The notes: generated by a model from the sequence alone, not told the origin. 64,000 bases of DNA from Fragilaria crotonensis (GCA_022925895.1 JAKSYS010000006.1:248001-312000); one strand, 5' to 3'; positions 11,101 through 22,748 are shown, counted from the stretch's first letter. A program made the numbers and translations.

Positions 11101-11349
11101 TCAAAGCTGCATCATGCCATTGGCAATGTTAGAAATATTGTCAGTTTTGAGAGTGGTCATAGTTTCAGCAAGGCTTGTTTGGATCCTCAATGCCTCAACA
11201 TTGCTAGCATCATCGTGTGTCTTGAATTCTTGTTGAAAATCAAGCGCACGCAATTCCAGTGCTGCACGTACATTGTCATACATAGTACATGTCTGTGTTT
11301 TTTCATTCGAACCAGACTCGTAGCAAAAACTCATTGACTGCATCAACAA
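11101..11349 (-). pseudogene. Possible coding remnant inside the 1.9-kb element
   Basis: A minus-strand frame of 82 codons reads as a plausible helical, charged segment (YDNVRAALELRALDFQQEF and on). It could be an exon of the same captured gene as the zinc-knuckle piece at 12394-12600. I recognise no domain. The neighbouring plus-strand frame (11289-11576), with its Asp-rich tract, is an alternative, so strand and reality are uncertain. Confidence 0.3.
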
Positions 11350-11764
11350 AGAGCAAGTTCAGCAACGAGAAAGACGCCGACGTCCTTATGGGCCAGGAAC
11401 ATGTCCCACACATTGGTGTTGATGATGAAGATGATGATGACATGGATGACACATTTGTCAATGAGGACAGCAGATTTTACTTGTCCAAGGCCCTTCCAAA
11501 CAGCGCTGACAACCCTTTTGAGTACTTGCTTGTACACAAGGGACCACACCGGCAGAGTTGTGAGTGCGGTGTGTAGCTTGAAGGTTCCTAAGGAACAGGT
11601 ACAGACCACAGACGAGAGCAGAAGCAAGGTTGGTGAGGTGGTTTATAGTGAGAGCCAAATCAAAAAGAAAGCAGGAGAAGATCACAAAGCAAGTACTGGC
11701 TGACCTTCACGCTACTGATGGAGACAATTAGAAGAAGTCAACCCACTAATACAATTACCCACTA

Positions 11765-12095
11765 CCGTATTCCTCGGTATTTTGTACCCCGCGGAATTTT
11801 GTACCCTTTGATAAATATCGATGTACATTTTTGACCCACTCGATTCAAAAATGTTGCTCGTTTTTCGATCCTTTTGTATAACAAATTCTGGCATTTCCCT
11901 AAAACGTCAGGTCATTTGAAATCTACACGCTGAAAGCTGCCTTTTCATGTATAACTTAAATGATCAACTGTTGAGTTGAAATCTTCATTTTATAGTTTTT
12001 CACCCGTTTGCGCATATTTCAATTTCCTCGGTGACCTGTACCCTTCGGACATTTTCGATGTACATTTGGCGGGTACAAAATACCGAGGAATACGG
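11765..12095. mobile_element. 331-bp MITE flanked by TA, nested in the larger element
   Basis: The terminal inverted repeats are about 25 bp and perfect as far as I can read. They begin CCGTATTCCTCGGTATTTTG at the left, with the exact reverse complement at the right. TA flanks both ends (11763-11764, 12096-12097), as for Tc1/mariner or pogo-type insertions. There is no coding capacity. Because it lies within the 1.9-kb element it must be the later insertion. Confidence 0.85.
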
Positions 12096-12393
12096 TAGTA
12101 CAGTAGCTACATTGTTGGCCTTAACATGATTACAATACATTAGGTACATAGTAGAAGTATAGTACTAGTATCCTTAGATATACTTCGTAGGTACTACTCG
12201 GCATGGACAAGAATAACTCAGTATTGCCTGTTGTACTTTGATCCCAACTCACTAGTACTATTATGACCATCATACTATCACAGTCTAAAAACTTGAAGAT
12301 TGTTGTCGGCATTCAGCTAAATTACATTACTACATAGTAGTATCCTTACATTAGTAGTAGATGGTTAGGGCACGGACAATTATTCAGTATTGT

Positions 12394-12600
12394 CTACTGT
12401 TGGTGTACGTTATTCATCCTTTGTTCCATTGTCATCCTCTTTGTTTTCATTTTTTCCTGGAGGCGCAGCAATTCATTTGATGTCTCTTCAATAATGGTAT
12501 CGGATTGTTTGCTGATACCCAATGGCTTGTCCTTTGTTTTTGCAGAACAGGTTCGCTTGTTGTATCCTGCTTGACCACCACAGTTTGAACAAGAAATCGG
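12394..12600 (-). pseudogene. Zinc-knuckle exon carried by the 1.9-kb element
   Basis: On the minus strand a frame ending at TAG (12396-12394) contains ISCSNCGGQAGYNKRTC, then SDTIIEETSNELLRLQ and a Lys/Met-rich helix. CxxC followed by G, N-K-R-T-C is the CCHC knuckle seen in MULE/SWIM proteins and similar genes, but the usual His is replaced by Tyr. There is no ATG in the frame upstream of the knuckle, so it is a terminal exon or fragment. It ends just inside the right TIR, which suggests gene capture. Confidence 0.5.
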
Positions 12601-12683
12601 CGAAAATGATATTGTAAGTCATGGCATGATTAGGAAAAAAGGGAAAACTTATGGATGATTTTGTAATTTCCCCTACTATATTA

Positions 12684-15600
12684 TATCTTCAACAATGTAA
12701 TGAGAAATTGCTACTCTACTGTACCTGTTAAAATGCAAAGACCTGTTTTCTTTCTTAGAACACCTGTTTTCTACATTTTGAACTGCTACTACTCTGATTT
12801 CCTATAGTTCAATTGCATTGTTTTCCAAGGTATCATAATGATCACAGCACATGACAAGTAGGTTGATGGTATTTTTGATGAGGATTATGGAAGCCAGTGA
12901 AGAATTCCCAAGGACTTTGGTGCCAATACCATTAGAGTACAATCCAGGCAGGTTGCTTGTCAACAACAACCTCATATAGAACAGGGCCGGCTAGGCTTGC
13001 AAGTCCTTCTCATGCTGAAGCAATCACAGATTTGATAGGATGTGGAGCGGTTGTGGTGTGAAGAATACATCCCCAACATCCTTCAAGGGAAGCACTGGAT
13101 TGAGTTTGGAGAGCAGGCACATGAGGTAAGCATTTTGAATACACCTTGTTGAGCAATTGAGGAGGAGGAGCTGACTGTCTAATTCATTCAGGAAATGTAA
13201 TTGATGTTTCATCGCAGTGTTCCAAAATGATCAGGAATCGAGCTGATTGCTGTCGGCACTAGTAGGAAATCATTGAAAACATTCGGTTCCTTACTTTCTA
13301 CTAAATAAGGTAGGTCTTGCTCAATGATGTGAATTAAGTGAATTCCAAAACTACTGAACCCCATCTTTCAGTGGCTGGCTGTCATTATCAGCAAATAAGC
13401 ACCTGAAGTGATTGTTGCTCCCCGCAAGCTTCATTAGCTCTACATGGCAAGGAACATATCCCCTCATGCGAAATCTTGATTAGAGTACAATTGAGTAAAT
13501 GGCAAGAGGCAAAGTGAAAATTACAGCATTTATGGACTCATTTTTCGGGACACCAGGTTATGTTTAGGGAACACTTTGAGCTCCTTCTAAGGGTGTGTAG
13601 AACAAAGTCCTAGGCTGTTGCATATGAAAGAACACATCTTGATATGATCCTTTTTTGATGGTACTCCTGACTTTAAATATCAATGTAAACTTACAAAATA
13701 GCTTGTCCCTACTAGTGAGGATGCGATGCATTATGTCCTACTCCTGAACTCAAAAATTACCAGACCTATCTTTTGACTTCTCATGTTTTCAGCTGATACC
13801 TCACATTCCTGAAATCTGAAACTTTGAGTACTTAATACTGAGGATTCCTGTTTTACTAGCTCCAGATTTGCATTTCTGAGCTCTGGGACTCCGGGTATCT
13901 GAACTAAGCAATTCCTTTTTATTTGTGAATGTAAGTGTCAATTCCAGAGCCAGTATCAAATGTGCACAACAGAAGTCTGCTTTGTAATTTGTACGTTGCA
14001 ATCAAAATGAAGTTTAAACCAGGCCATTCTTGGCATGGTTTCTTATCGTGTGTGCTCATGATGGTGAAGCCCAACAAAAGTAGTCCTGAGCTAATGTTGT
14101 TCCTAAGTGATTTAATGTTTCTTTTGTATTCATGAGCTATTGTATTGGTCCGTATGAACATGGAGTCTTATTTATACTTTTGTCATTCTTGAATGGTTTT
14201 GATTTTGCTCATTGATGCGGTTTTCATGAAGCATTCTACTAATTATTTCTCACCCTCTCATCAATTCTAAACTGCTTCCTTTTTAACATCAGGATAAGCA
14301 ACTTCAGAAGCCATTTCAGAGTAATTATACGTATCATCAGTCTTGTTCTTAAACTCATCCATGCATCTCTCTGGGCTTTTTTACTCTATTGGTCAAACAG
14401 TTTCTTGGTCCCCCGCTCGGACTCCTTTTTGGAGGTCCTGGTTGTATGTTGGGGCTGATTATTCGTCGTATCTCCCCACCATGCCAGCCGCAGACCAACC
14501 ACAGCCTCCTCCATTGTCATGGGCAACTTGGTCCCTTGAGAAGCTCTGAGTATGAACAACACCAGGTACTACAGTAGAGGAGTATTGAGTCTCCACTCTG
14601 GACTTCTGGCTGGACAAGTGGTGAATCATTGGCAGTAGATATCCAAGAACAGCACAAAGACTATTATATTTCAATCAAACACTTCAAATGAAACCCTGAG
14701 CATAGTTCATGTTACAGCTCTATGAGCTGTTCCTTCTCGTCCAAGGTGGTACAATCACCCAGCATTTAGTCTGTTTACATCCGCCGCAAACAATAGCAAA
14801 AACAGAATTTGACGAGCCAAGTGCCGCACACAGTAGCTACACACAGTCAACATATTTTCAGAGAAATGAATCAAATTTCAATCATCACAACAATTTCCAG
14901 ATGAGGAAGAAATACTAATACCAGGTCATTACTAGTACTCTACAAGGAACCATCAAATTGACAACATCAACCAGCATGGTGTTGAGAACATTAGAGTTGG
15001 CGATCAGGGAAAGATAATGACCTGAAAGATTTGTCACACCAATCTAGAATCTTGACACTGTCAATGCGATTGGGTGACTTGAAGTCACATTGATCAAACC
15101 AATCCTTTCCTTCATGATTGACACCATGCTCTGCAGACAGTATACTATGTTTTATTCAATCGTCTTCTGCATTGGGTTTACTATTGTGCAAAAGAGTGAA
15201 GAAAGATCAGTAAGACGAGACTCTTGAGGTTGGACCTGCACCTCACATCTGTTCATGGGACATCCATGTTGTTTCATCAACTTCCCATTCCCAATGCAAG
15301 GCAGGAGGGATGCAAACAATTGTACTGTTATTGTTGTCCTAGTGGTTTTGCATTCCAATTTGTAGTACAATGTACATACAATATATATGGCAATAAATTG
15401 TCCATGATGTCCTATTAGGCTCAGATTTCTGCCCCCCCTCCCAGGATTTAAGGCATCAGACCATATGAAAGTGGTGTACAGTTTTGTACTCCAACTCCGT
15501 ATGATAGGTCCAATATACTGATATGGTCAGAGTTGACACTACCACATTCTGATATTGTTGCGCTCTCCAATACTGTAGTTCAATGTATTTTAATGGTACT

Positions 15601-15690
15601 CCAGAGCTCCAGAAACAATTTATTGCAATAGGCATTTTGTCATGCATCCTTGCTGCTGTACCAGGTACCTGGCAGAGTAAGGTACTTACC
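12684..15690. other. 3-kb AT-rich stretch without recognisable genes
   Basis: No frame longer than about 80 codons, and none resembles a known protein. No TIR, LTR or tandem structure stood out. It may contain very old transposon debris, given its neighbours. Confidence 0.5.
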
Positions 15691-15699
15691 CGTTACCCC

Positions 15700-15835
15700 C
15701 ATTTTAACAGGGTAAAGTTAAAGGTAAAGGTAAGCATATTTTTACCTTTAACTTTAACCTTTGGTAAAAGGTAAAGCCTCACATTACCAGGTAATTACCT
15801 TTTAACTAAAAGGTTACCTTTTAAGAACGATCTAT
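15700..15835. repeat. GGTAAA-type imperfect repeats, partly inverted
   Basis: Dense copies of GGTAAA and its complement TTTACC (AAAGGTAAAGGTAAG, then TTACCTTTAACTTTAACC). The same motif family flanks the right side of the copia element at 22749-22900. Confidence 0.75.
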
Positions 15836-16087
15836 GTTCGACATCTTGCGTAAACCACAGTATGGCTACTCTTGCACATAGTATGTCAACACTCATACTC
15901 TTTCCTCATCATTTTGCGCCAAACTGCGATTGAAGATGCAGAATCTGACTTAAATGTGTGCAGCGTGCACGTAATTGACTAAAATTCTATGAAAGTAACT
16001 CAAAGAACACCTGAACACTGTTGAGTACTCGGAAGTACTGTCTACTGTGGTATGGCAATGCTCCATATTTTACCTGGTAGTTACCTT
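15836..16087. other. Left flank of the young copia element
   Basis: Unique-looking AT-rich sequence ending in TTTACCTGGTAGTTACCTT, which belongs to the GGTAAA repeat class. No coding frame. Confidence 0.4.
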
Positions 16088-16264
16088 CGTTTGAATACGG
16101 ACGATACAGTACGGAAACCGCTAGTACAGTAGTAATCAGAGACAAGAGCAGACGTAGACACAAGTTTATCGTTTACTACTTTTGTACGCTTCTTGTGTTA
16201 CTACTTTATCGTTTATCTCGTCTTCTCTAAGGTAAGAGTCGGCCGTTACGTACACATTTGAACG
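16088..16264 (+). repeat. 5' LTR of the young copia
   Basis: Starts CGTTTGAATACGGACG and ends TACACATTTGAACG. The ends are short imperfect inverted repeats (CGTTTGAA / CGTTCAAA) instead of the usual TG...CA. Confidence 0.9.
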
Positions 16265-16300
16265 GTTTATCAGACCCAACTGGAGGGTGAAAGAAAGGAT

Positions 16301-16612
16301 TTGAACGAACGGGTGAGACGGAAGCGGCGGGTACAATTCTCATGGGCATTGCCAATTTCGTACCTTGACATTCTTGCGAATTCGTTGCACTTTCGAGGAT
16401 TACCGAAAATATTTATACCACGGCCTACAGCGGAATTCGTAGAAGCGTATCTTTTACTCCGTTACGTACCTTATGGTACTCGATATACTTTGCTCCTCGA
16501 CATGTACTTGAGGTACTCGATATACGCTGTTCGTAACTTGTTTGGCCACATGGCGGGCGTCAGCGATCGGTACCGTTTGCCCACGTTCTATAATTGGCCG
16601 TTGGCCCCGTGA
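16301..16612 (+). other. Copia leader with a long open frame
   Basis: Between the 5' LTR and gag lies about 490 nt, where one frame is open for some 100 codons but lacks an early ATG. The translation (RYVPYGTRYTLLLDMYLRYS) matches no gag domain I know. It is most likely untranslated leader with packaging or dimerisation signals. A small leader protein cannot be excluded. Confidence 0.3.
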
Positions 16613-16753
16613 GGCACCGCACGATGAGGTCAGGACTGATCACCCTGTACCGACCGGAATGTGACCCGCCTCACAACCTACCCATAGTGGTACGGCCCGG
16701 AAGACAAACGCAATGTACACCTAGGTGCTAACTCGAATGATATTCATACGCAG

Positions 16754-18299
16754 ATGGATGCTGAACCCGTTGTCGCCGCAGCTGTTGCTGAACCCGAACC
16801 ACCAAACCCTGTTCATGAAGTACTTACCATTTGTGGTATTGCAAATGCTGCTAATCGCGAAACTTTCATTAATATTGAGGGACTCGACTCCATGGAAGCG
16901 TTTGCCTCCATGAACGGCGACTCCGATGTTTCGGAGATGGCTAAACGAATGGCCTCAAGGCCAACTGCTACCGGGAGAGTAATCCTTGGAACGATGCAAA
17001 TCAAAAGGCTTCAGGCCTTAGTCTATTGGGTGAAAGACCACGACAAACGTGGCCTACAGGCACAGCCTGAGATGTGGACTCGAGAAGTCATGTTGGCAGC
17101 AATGGCGAGAAAGGAATCTGACCACAACCTTGATAAGGTTGACATCGACATAATTGACCCCGGCAAGTGCCAGACCGATGCTGGTTGGGATAACTGGCAG
17201 ATCGGCTTTGTGAACAAGCTAAGCGCAATCATGGGGGCCGCGAAGGTCCCAATCGACTATGTCGTACGCCCTGAATGGGATTACACCGACGAGTTGTTTC
17301 TCGACGATGATGAGATGAGGCGCTTCCAGATGCCACTAGAAGGCGAAAACTTCAAGCGTGACAACAAACTGGTATTCCAGATACTGAAATCGGCTTGTAT
17401 TAAGTCCGATGCTTGGACATGGATCCAAAGTTACGATCGCACTGCGAATGGCAGAAGAGCATGGTTGGCGCTTGTTGCGCATTACGATGGCACGGGAGAG
17501 TTAAACAAACGTGTTGAAAAAGCTAAAGAGGAAATCTCGCTTGCATTATAAGGACGAGAAGGTGTTCCCGTTTGAGAAATTCGTCACGAAGCTCAAGGAG
17601 AACTTCCATGTATTGTCAAAAGATAAGAGCGAGGAATTAACTGAGAAGCAGATGGTCGACAAGATGCTTCTTGGTATCCGTTCTACGGACGCAAGTATCA
17701 CGTCTGCAAAGGTCAACGTCTATCAGAACTATCGCGCCAACTTCGATAAGGCCGTTGAGTTCTTGTCTGGACTAATTTCGAGCATTCATGCCGCAGCCCA
17801 GTTGGATTATGCCAACCGCCACTCGGGCAACAAACGCCGATATGTCAGCGCAATGGGATCCAATGATCAGCGTGGCGGCCGTGGCAGGGCCCGTCAAGGC
17901 GGCGGTCGTAGTGGCCAACGCGGTGGTCGCAGCAACGGACGGGGACGAGACGGTCGCGGACGCGGGCGTGGCAACGAACGCAGAACATATGCGAATAACG
18001 TCGATATCACTGACCCTCACCGGAATTTCACTTCCGATGAATGGGAGCGTCTTGGCTCTATGCGCTCCTACGTCATACAGTTGCGAGAAGGCGGCCGTGG
18101 TGGCCGCGGAAGAGGCGACCAGAGTTACCAAGGGAGCAATACAAATCGAACGACTAGCAGTGTATCTGCAGCGAACCCGAACTCCAACGAGACGACGAAT
18201 ACATCTAGTGCGCCGGCTGACCAGTCGGTTGTGTCCGACATAACGGAGCGTGGCTCCCAAAACGGTCGTAGCTTCGGTCGCGGCGCGTACAACACCTGA
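16754..18299 (+). pseudogene. Copia gag (two frames)
   Basis: Gag starts at ATG 16754 (MDAEPVVAAAVAEPEPPNP) and ends in that frame at 17551. The rest (RLHYKDEKVFPFEKFVTKL, then a Gly/Arg-rich RNA-binding tail) is in the +1 frame to a TGA at 18297. Homologues read through the KEEI-RLHYKDE junction without a break, so one extra base near 17530 (AAA or TCTC) is the simplest cause. The Arg/Gly tail (RGGRGRARQGGGR and on) should bind the RNA genome. A clear CCHC knuckle is not seen in frame. Confidence 0.8.
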
Positions 18300-20312
18300 C
18301 TCGCAGAGGCCAGTGGTGCACGTCAGGCGCAGGCACACGCGTTAATTTCAAGTGCAAGGCGCACGGGCCCCACACACCATAAGCCCAATGAACCAACCCC
18401 TGGCAACATTGCCATCAATGAGATCGATAACCACGCTGACACCACGTGTGCTGGACCGAATTGGCGTTTGCTCGAACTTTCGGGCGAGTACTGCAATGTT
18501 TCTCCCTTTTCTGCGGAGTATCAACCGAAGCCAGATGTCCCGATTGCGAAGTGTGCTACGACGTACACGTGTCCCACAACCGGCGACTCTGTCGTCCTGG
18601 TCGCTGACCAAGTGCTGTGGTTTGGCAGTGATTTACACTGCTCCTTAATCAACCCCCATCAGATCCGAGCCCATGGCTACGGCGTTTGTGATGATCCATG
18701 GGATCCGCACCGACCGATTGGCCTTGATTTGGATTCCATTTTTATTCCCCTTACCGTTTCGGGACCGAATCTTTCATTCGAGTCACGCGTCCCCACTGAT
18801 TGGGAAATGTCGAATCTACCGATTGTCGAAATTACTTCGCCGACTTGGAATCCCGCGGACATGCACATGTCTGCACCGCGTCGGAATCCAGCGCGTGCCG
18901 TCGACTGTATATCGACCGCTGGACGGGATATATGGTCCCATTCGACTGCACCCCCGACGGCGATCTTCCCCACTTCTGACCCGCGTTGCGTGTCTTCTTT
19001 GTATGCGAATGCTATTCTCGTGTCCTCTGCGCTTACGGGGACGCACGGTGGGATAAGCGCAACGATCACGAGCGAACGACACTCGACTGTAACCTTTGAG
19101 AATCTAAGTCGCAAATGGAATATTGGCCTCGAGACGGCCAAGCGAACCCTTCAGGTAACTACCCAGCGCGGGGTAAGAACGGCGGTTCACCCGTTGCATC
19201 GAAGATATCGTGTTGATCACTTACACCTGAACCGGCGACGCCTAAACGGGGACTGGTTCACTGATACCTTATTCTCGAAGGTCATATCAATCCAGGGTAA
19301 CACGTGCGCGCAAGTATTCACTAACGGATCGTTCACCACGGTCCATCCTCTCGATTCGAAATCGAAAGTCGCTCGGGCGTTGACCGAATTTGCCGACGAT
19401 GTTGGCATTCCCGACTCCTTATTGTCTGATGGAGCTCCCGAAATTGTTGGTCCTAAGACTGACTTTATGAAGGAGGTAAATCGTTTGAAGATCAGGTTAA
19501 AGCGATCTGAGGTTGGACGATCGAATCAGAATTACGCGGCCGAGAGAGAAATCGGCGAGCTCAAGAAGCGATGGAGGAATCGCATGCTCAAGCGGAAAGT
19601 CCCACCTCGTCTGTGGGATTATGGTCTGGTCTATGAGACTAACATTCTAAACAGAATTCCTCGTGGCCAACAACTGCGCACCGGGATTGAGATTGTCACC
19701 GGTGAGACACCAGACATATCCGAGTGGATCGACTTTGAGTTTTACGATCGCGTATGGTACTATGACCAGAAGAAAATCGAAATCGACGGCAGCGGGCGAC
19801 GTCTCGCGCGATGGCTTGGTGTTGCCCACCGGGTCGGGAGCGATCTATGCTATTGGCTACTACTTGAATCCGGCAATGTAATTGCCCGAACTACGGTACA
19901 ACATGTCGTACGTGACGACTACCTGAACAATGACGTCAAAACCGAAATCGAGAGTTTCGACCGCGCAGTTGACGAGCGTCTGTCAGATCAGAACTTTATG
20001 GTTAATGCAGCTGACGGATTTTATATCCAAGACGAGTTTGATGAGGTGCCGAGTGGCACCGTACGCACCGATGAAGATTATGGTGATATGGATACCCCTG
20101 ACACGTTGGATGCCGACGACATCAACGACGACGTAATTGACAAGTATTTGAATGCAGAACTAATATTCGATGTCGGTACCGGCAGCGAACGCAAAGGCCG
20201 TGTGGTCAAACGTGCAAAGGGTACCTCTGGCGAACCGATTGGTCGTGCACATTCCAACCCCCCTGTTCGATACCCGAGAATACGTTGTGGAGTTCACCGA
20301 TGGATCCACTGA
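18300..20312 (+). pseudogene. Copia pol, part 1: protease and integrase
   Basis: The frame is the same as the second half of gag, separated from it only by the TGA at 18297-18299. Protease shows DNHADTTCAG (copia variant of the DTG active site) near 18440. The integrase core has WFTDTLF, LLSDGAPE and an E in YAAEREIGELKK, the D-D-E set, at about 19255-19560. Translation diverges after GEPIGRAHSNP at a run of six C (20258-20263). Dropping one C restores NPLFDTREYVVEF in the next frame. Pol could be reached by readthrough of the TGA, but I regard a mutation as more likely. Confidence 0.85.
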
Positions 20313-21951
20313 GAACTACTTCGCAAATGTGATTGCAGAGTGCATGTATGCACAGGTTGACTCTGAAGGAAATCAGTATCAATTATTGAGCGAGATCACT
20401 GACCACAGGTCTGACAACTCGGCGATTCAAATCGCAGATGGTTTCACCACAAGTCGTAATGGGAATCGTATCCCGAAACCGACAACCCGAGGCTGGTCCC
20501 TTTTGGTCTCGTGGAAGGACGGGTCTTCGGACTGGCTACCATTGAAGGATTTAAAAGACGCCTATCCTGTTCAAGTTGCAGAATATGCAGTGGCAAACAA
20601 AATTGCCAATGAGCCAGCGTTTAACTGGTGGGTACATACGGTTCTGCGGAAGCGAAATCGCATTGTTGCGAAGGTCAAACGCTATTGGCGTACGACCCAC
20701 AAATTCGGCATACGTGTGCCAAAGACAGTCGAAGAAGCCCTGACGATTGACGAAGAGACTGGAACCGACTTCTGGCGCAAGGCACTAGGAAAGGAGATGA
20801 CAAAGGTGAAAGTCGCGTGGAAAAGCGCTGACGGGATATCACCCGCGCAAGCACGAAGCGGAAAGGAGCCATCGATGATTGGTTTTCAAGAAATTCGATG
20901 TCATGTGATATTCGACGTCAAAATGGATTTCACCCGAAAGGCAAGATTTGTTGCCGGAGGGCACACGACCGACACGCCAGGATCAATAACTTACTCGAGC
21001 GTGGTATCGCGCGACAGTGTACGCCTGGCGTTTCTGATTGCTGGTCTGAACGACCTCGACGTGCTGGCGGGGGATGTAACTAATGCATACTTAAACGCAT
21101 CGTGCCGTGAGAAGATTTGGTTTGAAGGCGGCATTGAAACTGGCGAAGACCGCGGTAAAGTCTTGATTGTAACGCGTGCCCTATATGGACTCAAATCATC
21201 AGGCGCTGCCTGGCGTGCGGACTTGGCGGCAACGCTGTGTCATATGAACTTTACATCAACACAGGCAGATCCAGATGTATGGATTCGGAGTGCCGGAACG
21301 CACTATGATATGGTGCTGGTATACGTTGATGACATCCTGATATTCGCGAAGGAACCAAAACAAACTATGGACGAATTGGGCAAATTGTACGAGCTCAAAC
21401 CGGAAAGTGTCCATGAGCCCGATATATATCTTGGAGCCAATATGGAGAAGGTCCAATTGCCGAATGGTAAAGTGGAATGGGCCATGGGCAGTAAGACTTA
21501 TGTCAAGAACGCCATCAAAGTTGTCGAAGCATTAATTGCAGAAGACGATCCGGAAGCGAAGTTGAAGTCAACGGCGAGGAATCCATTCCCCAGCGGCTAT
21601 AAACCCGAGCTGGATGTAACTCCTGAACTTAGTGACGAAATGGGGTCGCGTTTCCTTCAATTAATTGGAATACTGCGATGGGCAATTGAACTCGGACGCC
21701 TCGACATATTTGTCGAAGTATCGCAATTGTCCCAACATCAGGCACTGCCACGGCGCGGTCACCTTGAGGCATTATACCACATCTTCGCATACTTGAAGAA
21801 GCATGAGAATGGAGCTCGAATTGTTTTCGATCCGAAAACCCTGATATCGATGAACGTGTGTTCAACTCTGATGCCGATTGGCGAGATTTTTACGGGGACG
21901 TATGTGAGGAACTACCCCCGAACATGCCAGAACCAAAAGGTAAATGTGTGA
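20264..21951 (+). pseudogene. Copia pol, part 2: reverse transcriptase
   Basis: This frame covers the linker (REYVVEFTDGSTENYFANVI) and reverse transcriptase: RKARFVAGG, GDVTNAYLNA with the catalytic Asp, LYGLKSSGAAW, and LVYVDDILIF (YVDD) near 21320-21345. It leaves the true frame at an AAAA run at 21835-21838. One more A gives NPDIDERVFNSDADW, which continues in the RNase H frame. All catalytic motifs are intact. Confidence 0.9.
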
Positions 21952-22412
21952 ATATATCATGTTTTGTTGATGCGAATCACGCAGGAAATGTTATTACTCG
22001 AAGATCGCATACTGGGATTATCATTTACGTTCAGAATGCGCCGATCATTTGGTTTTCGAAACGGCAAAATACCGTTGAATCCTCCAGTTTTGGGAGTGAA
22101 TTTGTCGCGCTTCGAGCTGCGAAGGACATGCTTGTCGCGTTGCGATATAAGCTCCGAATGTTTGGCGTGCCAATTGATGGTCCGGCCAATATATTCTGCG
22201 ACAATAACGGTGTCGTGAAAAACACAACTATTCCCGAATCAATGCTTGCAAAGAAGCACAATGCAATCAATTATCATGCAGTACGCGAGGCTGTTGCCGC
22301 GAAGATCATACGTGTGGGAAAAGAGGACGGCATGACTAACTTGGCCGACCTATTTACGAAGGTACTCACTGCAGACCGTCGTCGAGCACTATGTCGCCAC
22401 ATTATGTATTAA
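21858..22412 (+). pseudogene. Copia pol, part 3: RNase H
   Basis: RNase H of copia type: CFVDANHAGNVITRRSHTG, WFSKRQNTVESSSFGSEFVA, FCDNNGVVKNTTIPE and KKHNAINYHAVREAV, ending DLFTKVLTADRRR. The D-E-D residues are present. The end of the frame at 22412 is about 160 nt before the 3' LTR. Confidence 0.9.
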
Positions 22413-22570
22413 GAATGGCATGCCCTGGGTTATCGACCGTTGCGTGGGCGAGGTCGTTTACCCCCTGGAGCGGATGGAGTCCGCGGGCTTTAATACCAGG
22501 TCGTTTTGCGGACAAGGTGGAATGAGGATAAATCATTCTGTCACGAGGCGAATTCATGATTTACGGGGAC

Positions 22571-22747
22571 CGTTTGAATACGGACGATACAGTACGGAAA
22601 CCGCTAGTACAGTAGTAATCAGAGACAAGAGCAGACGTAGACACAAGTTTATCGTTTACTACTTTTGTACGCTTCTTGTGTTACTACTTTATCGTTTATC
22701 TCGTCTTCTCTAAGGTAAGAGTCGGCCGTTACGTACACATTTGAACG
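22571..22747 (+). repeat. 3' LTR of the young copia
   Basis: Identical to the 5' LTR over 177 bp. It is preceded by TTACGGGGAC, a short purine tract that could act as the plus-strand primer. Confidence 0.9.
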
Positions 22748-22748
22748 C

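Larger units (their letters stand above)
10787..12678. mobile_element. 1.9-kb DNA element with ~40-bp TIRs and TATTA duplication
   Basis: The left end TAGAGGGGAAATTACAAAA is matched in inverted orientation at the right end (TAGTAGGGGAAATTACAAA when reverse-complemented). The similarity continues through AATCAT.CAT and AGTTTTCCCTTTTTT. TATTA flanks both sides (10782-10786 and 12679-12683), suggesting a 5-bp target duplication. Subterminal copies of AAAATCAT follow the left end. No transposase is visible, so the element is non-autonomous or decayed. It carries exon-like minus-strand coding pieces (see 12394-12600) and is itself interrupted by a MITE. The superfamily is not assigned. Confidence 0.75.
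16088..22747 (+). mobile_element. Young Ty1/copia retrotransposon with identical LTRs
   Basis: Two direct copies of a 177-bp LTR (16088-16264 and 22571-22747) are identical base for base in my reading. They bound gag, protease, integrase, reverse transcriptase and RNase H in copia order. The 4-bp CCTT abuts both outer ends as a possible target duplication. TTATCAGA just inside the 5' LTR resembles part of the initiator-Met primer site. The internal frames are broken: a +1 shift in gag near 17530, an in-frame TGA at 18297-18299, a C-run shift at 20258-20263, and a shift at an A run near 21835. LTR identity implies a recent insertion. Confidence 0.95.

Noticed and set aside
18297-18299. Selenocysteine codon in copia pol
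   Set aside because: No reason to expect Sec at a gag-pol boundary, no SECIS element recognised, and other frame breaks exist in the same element.
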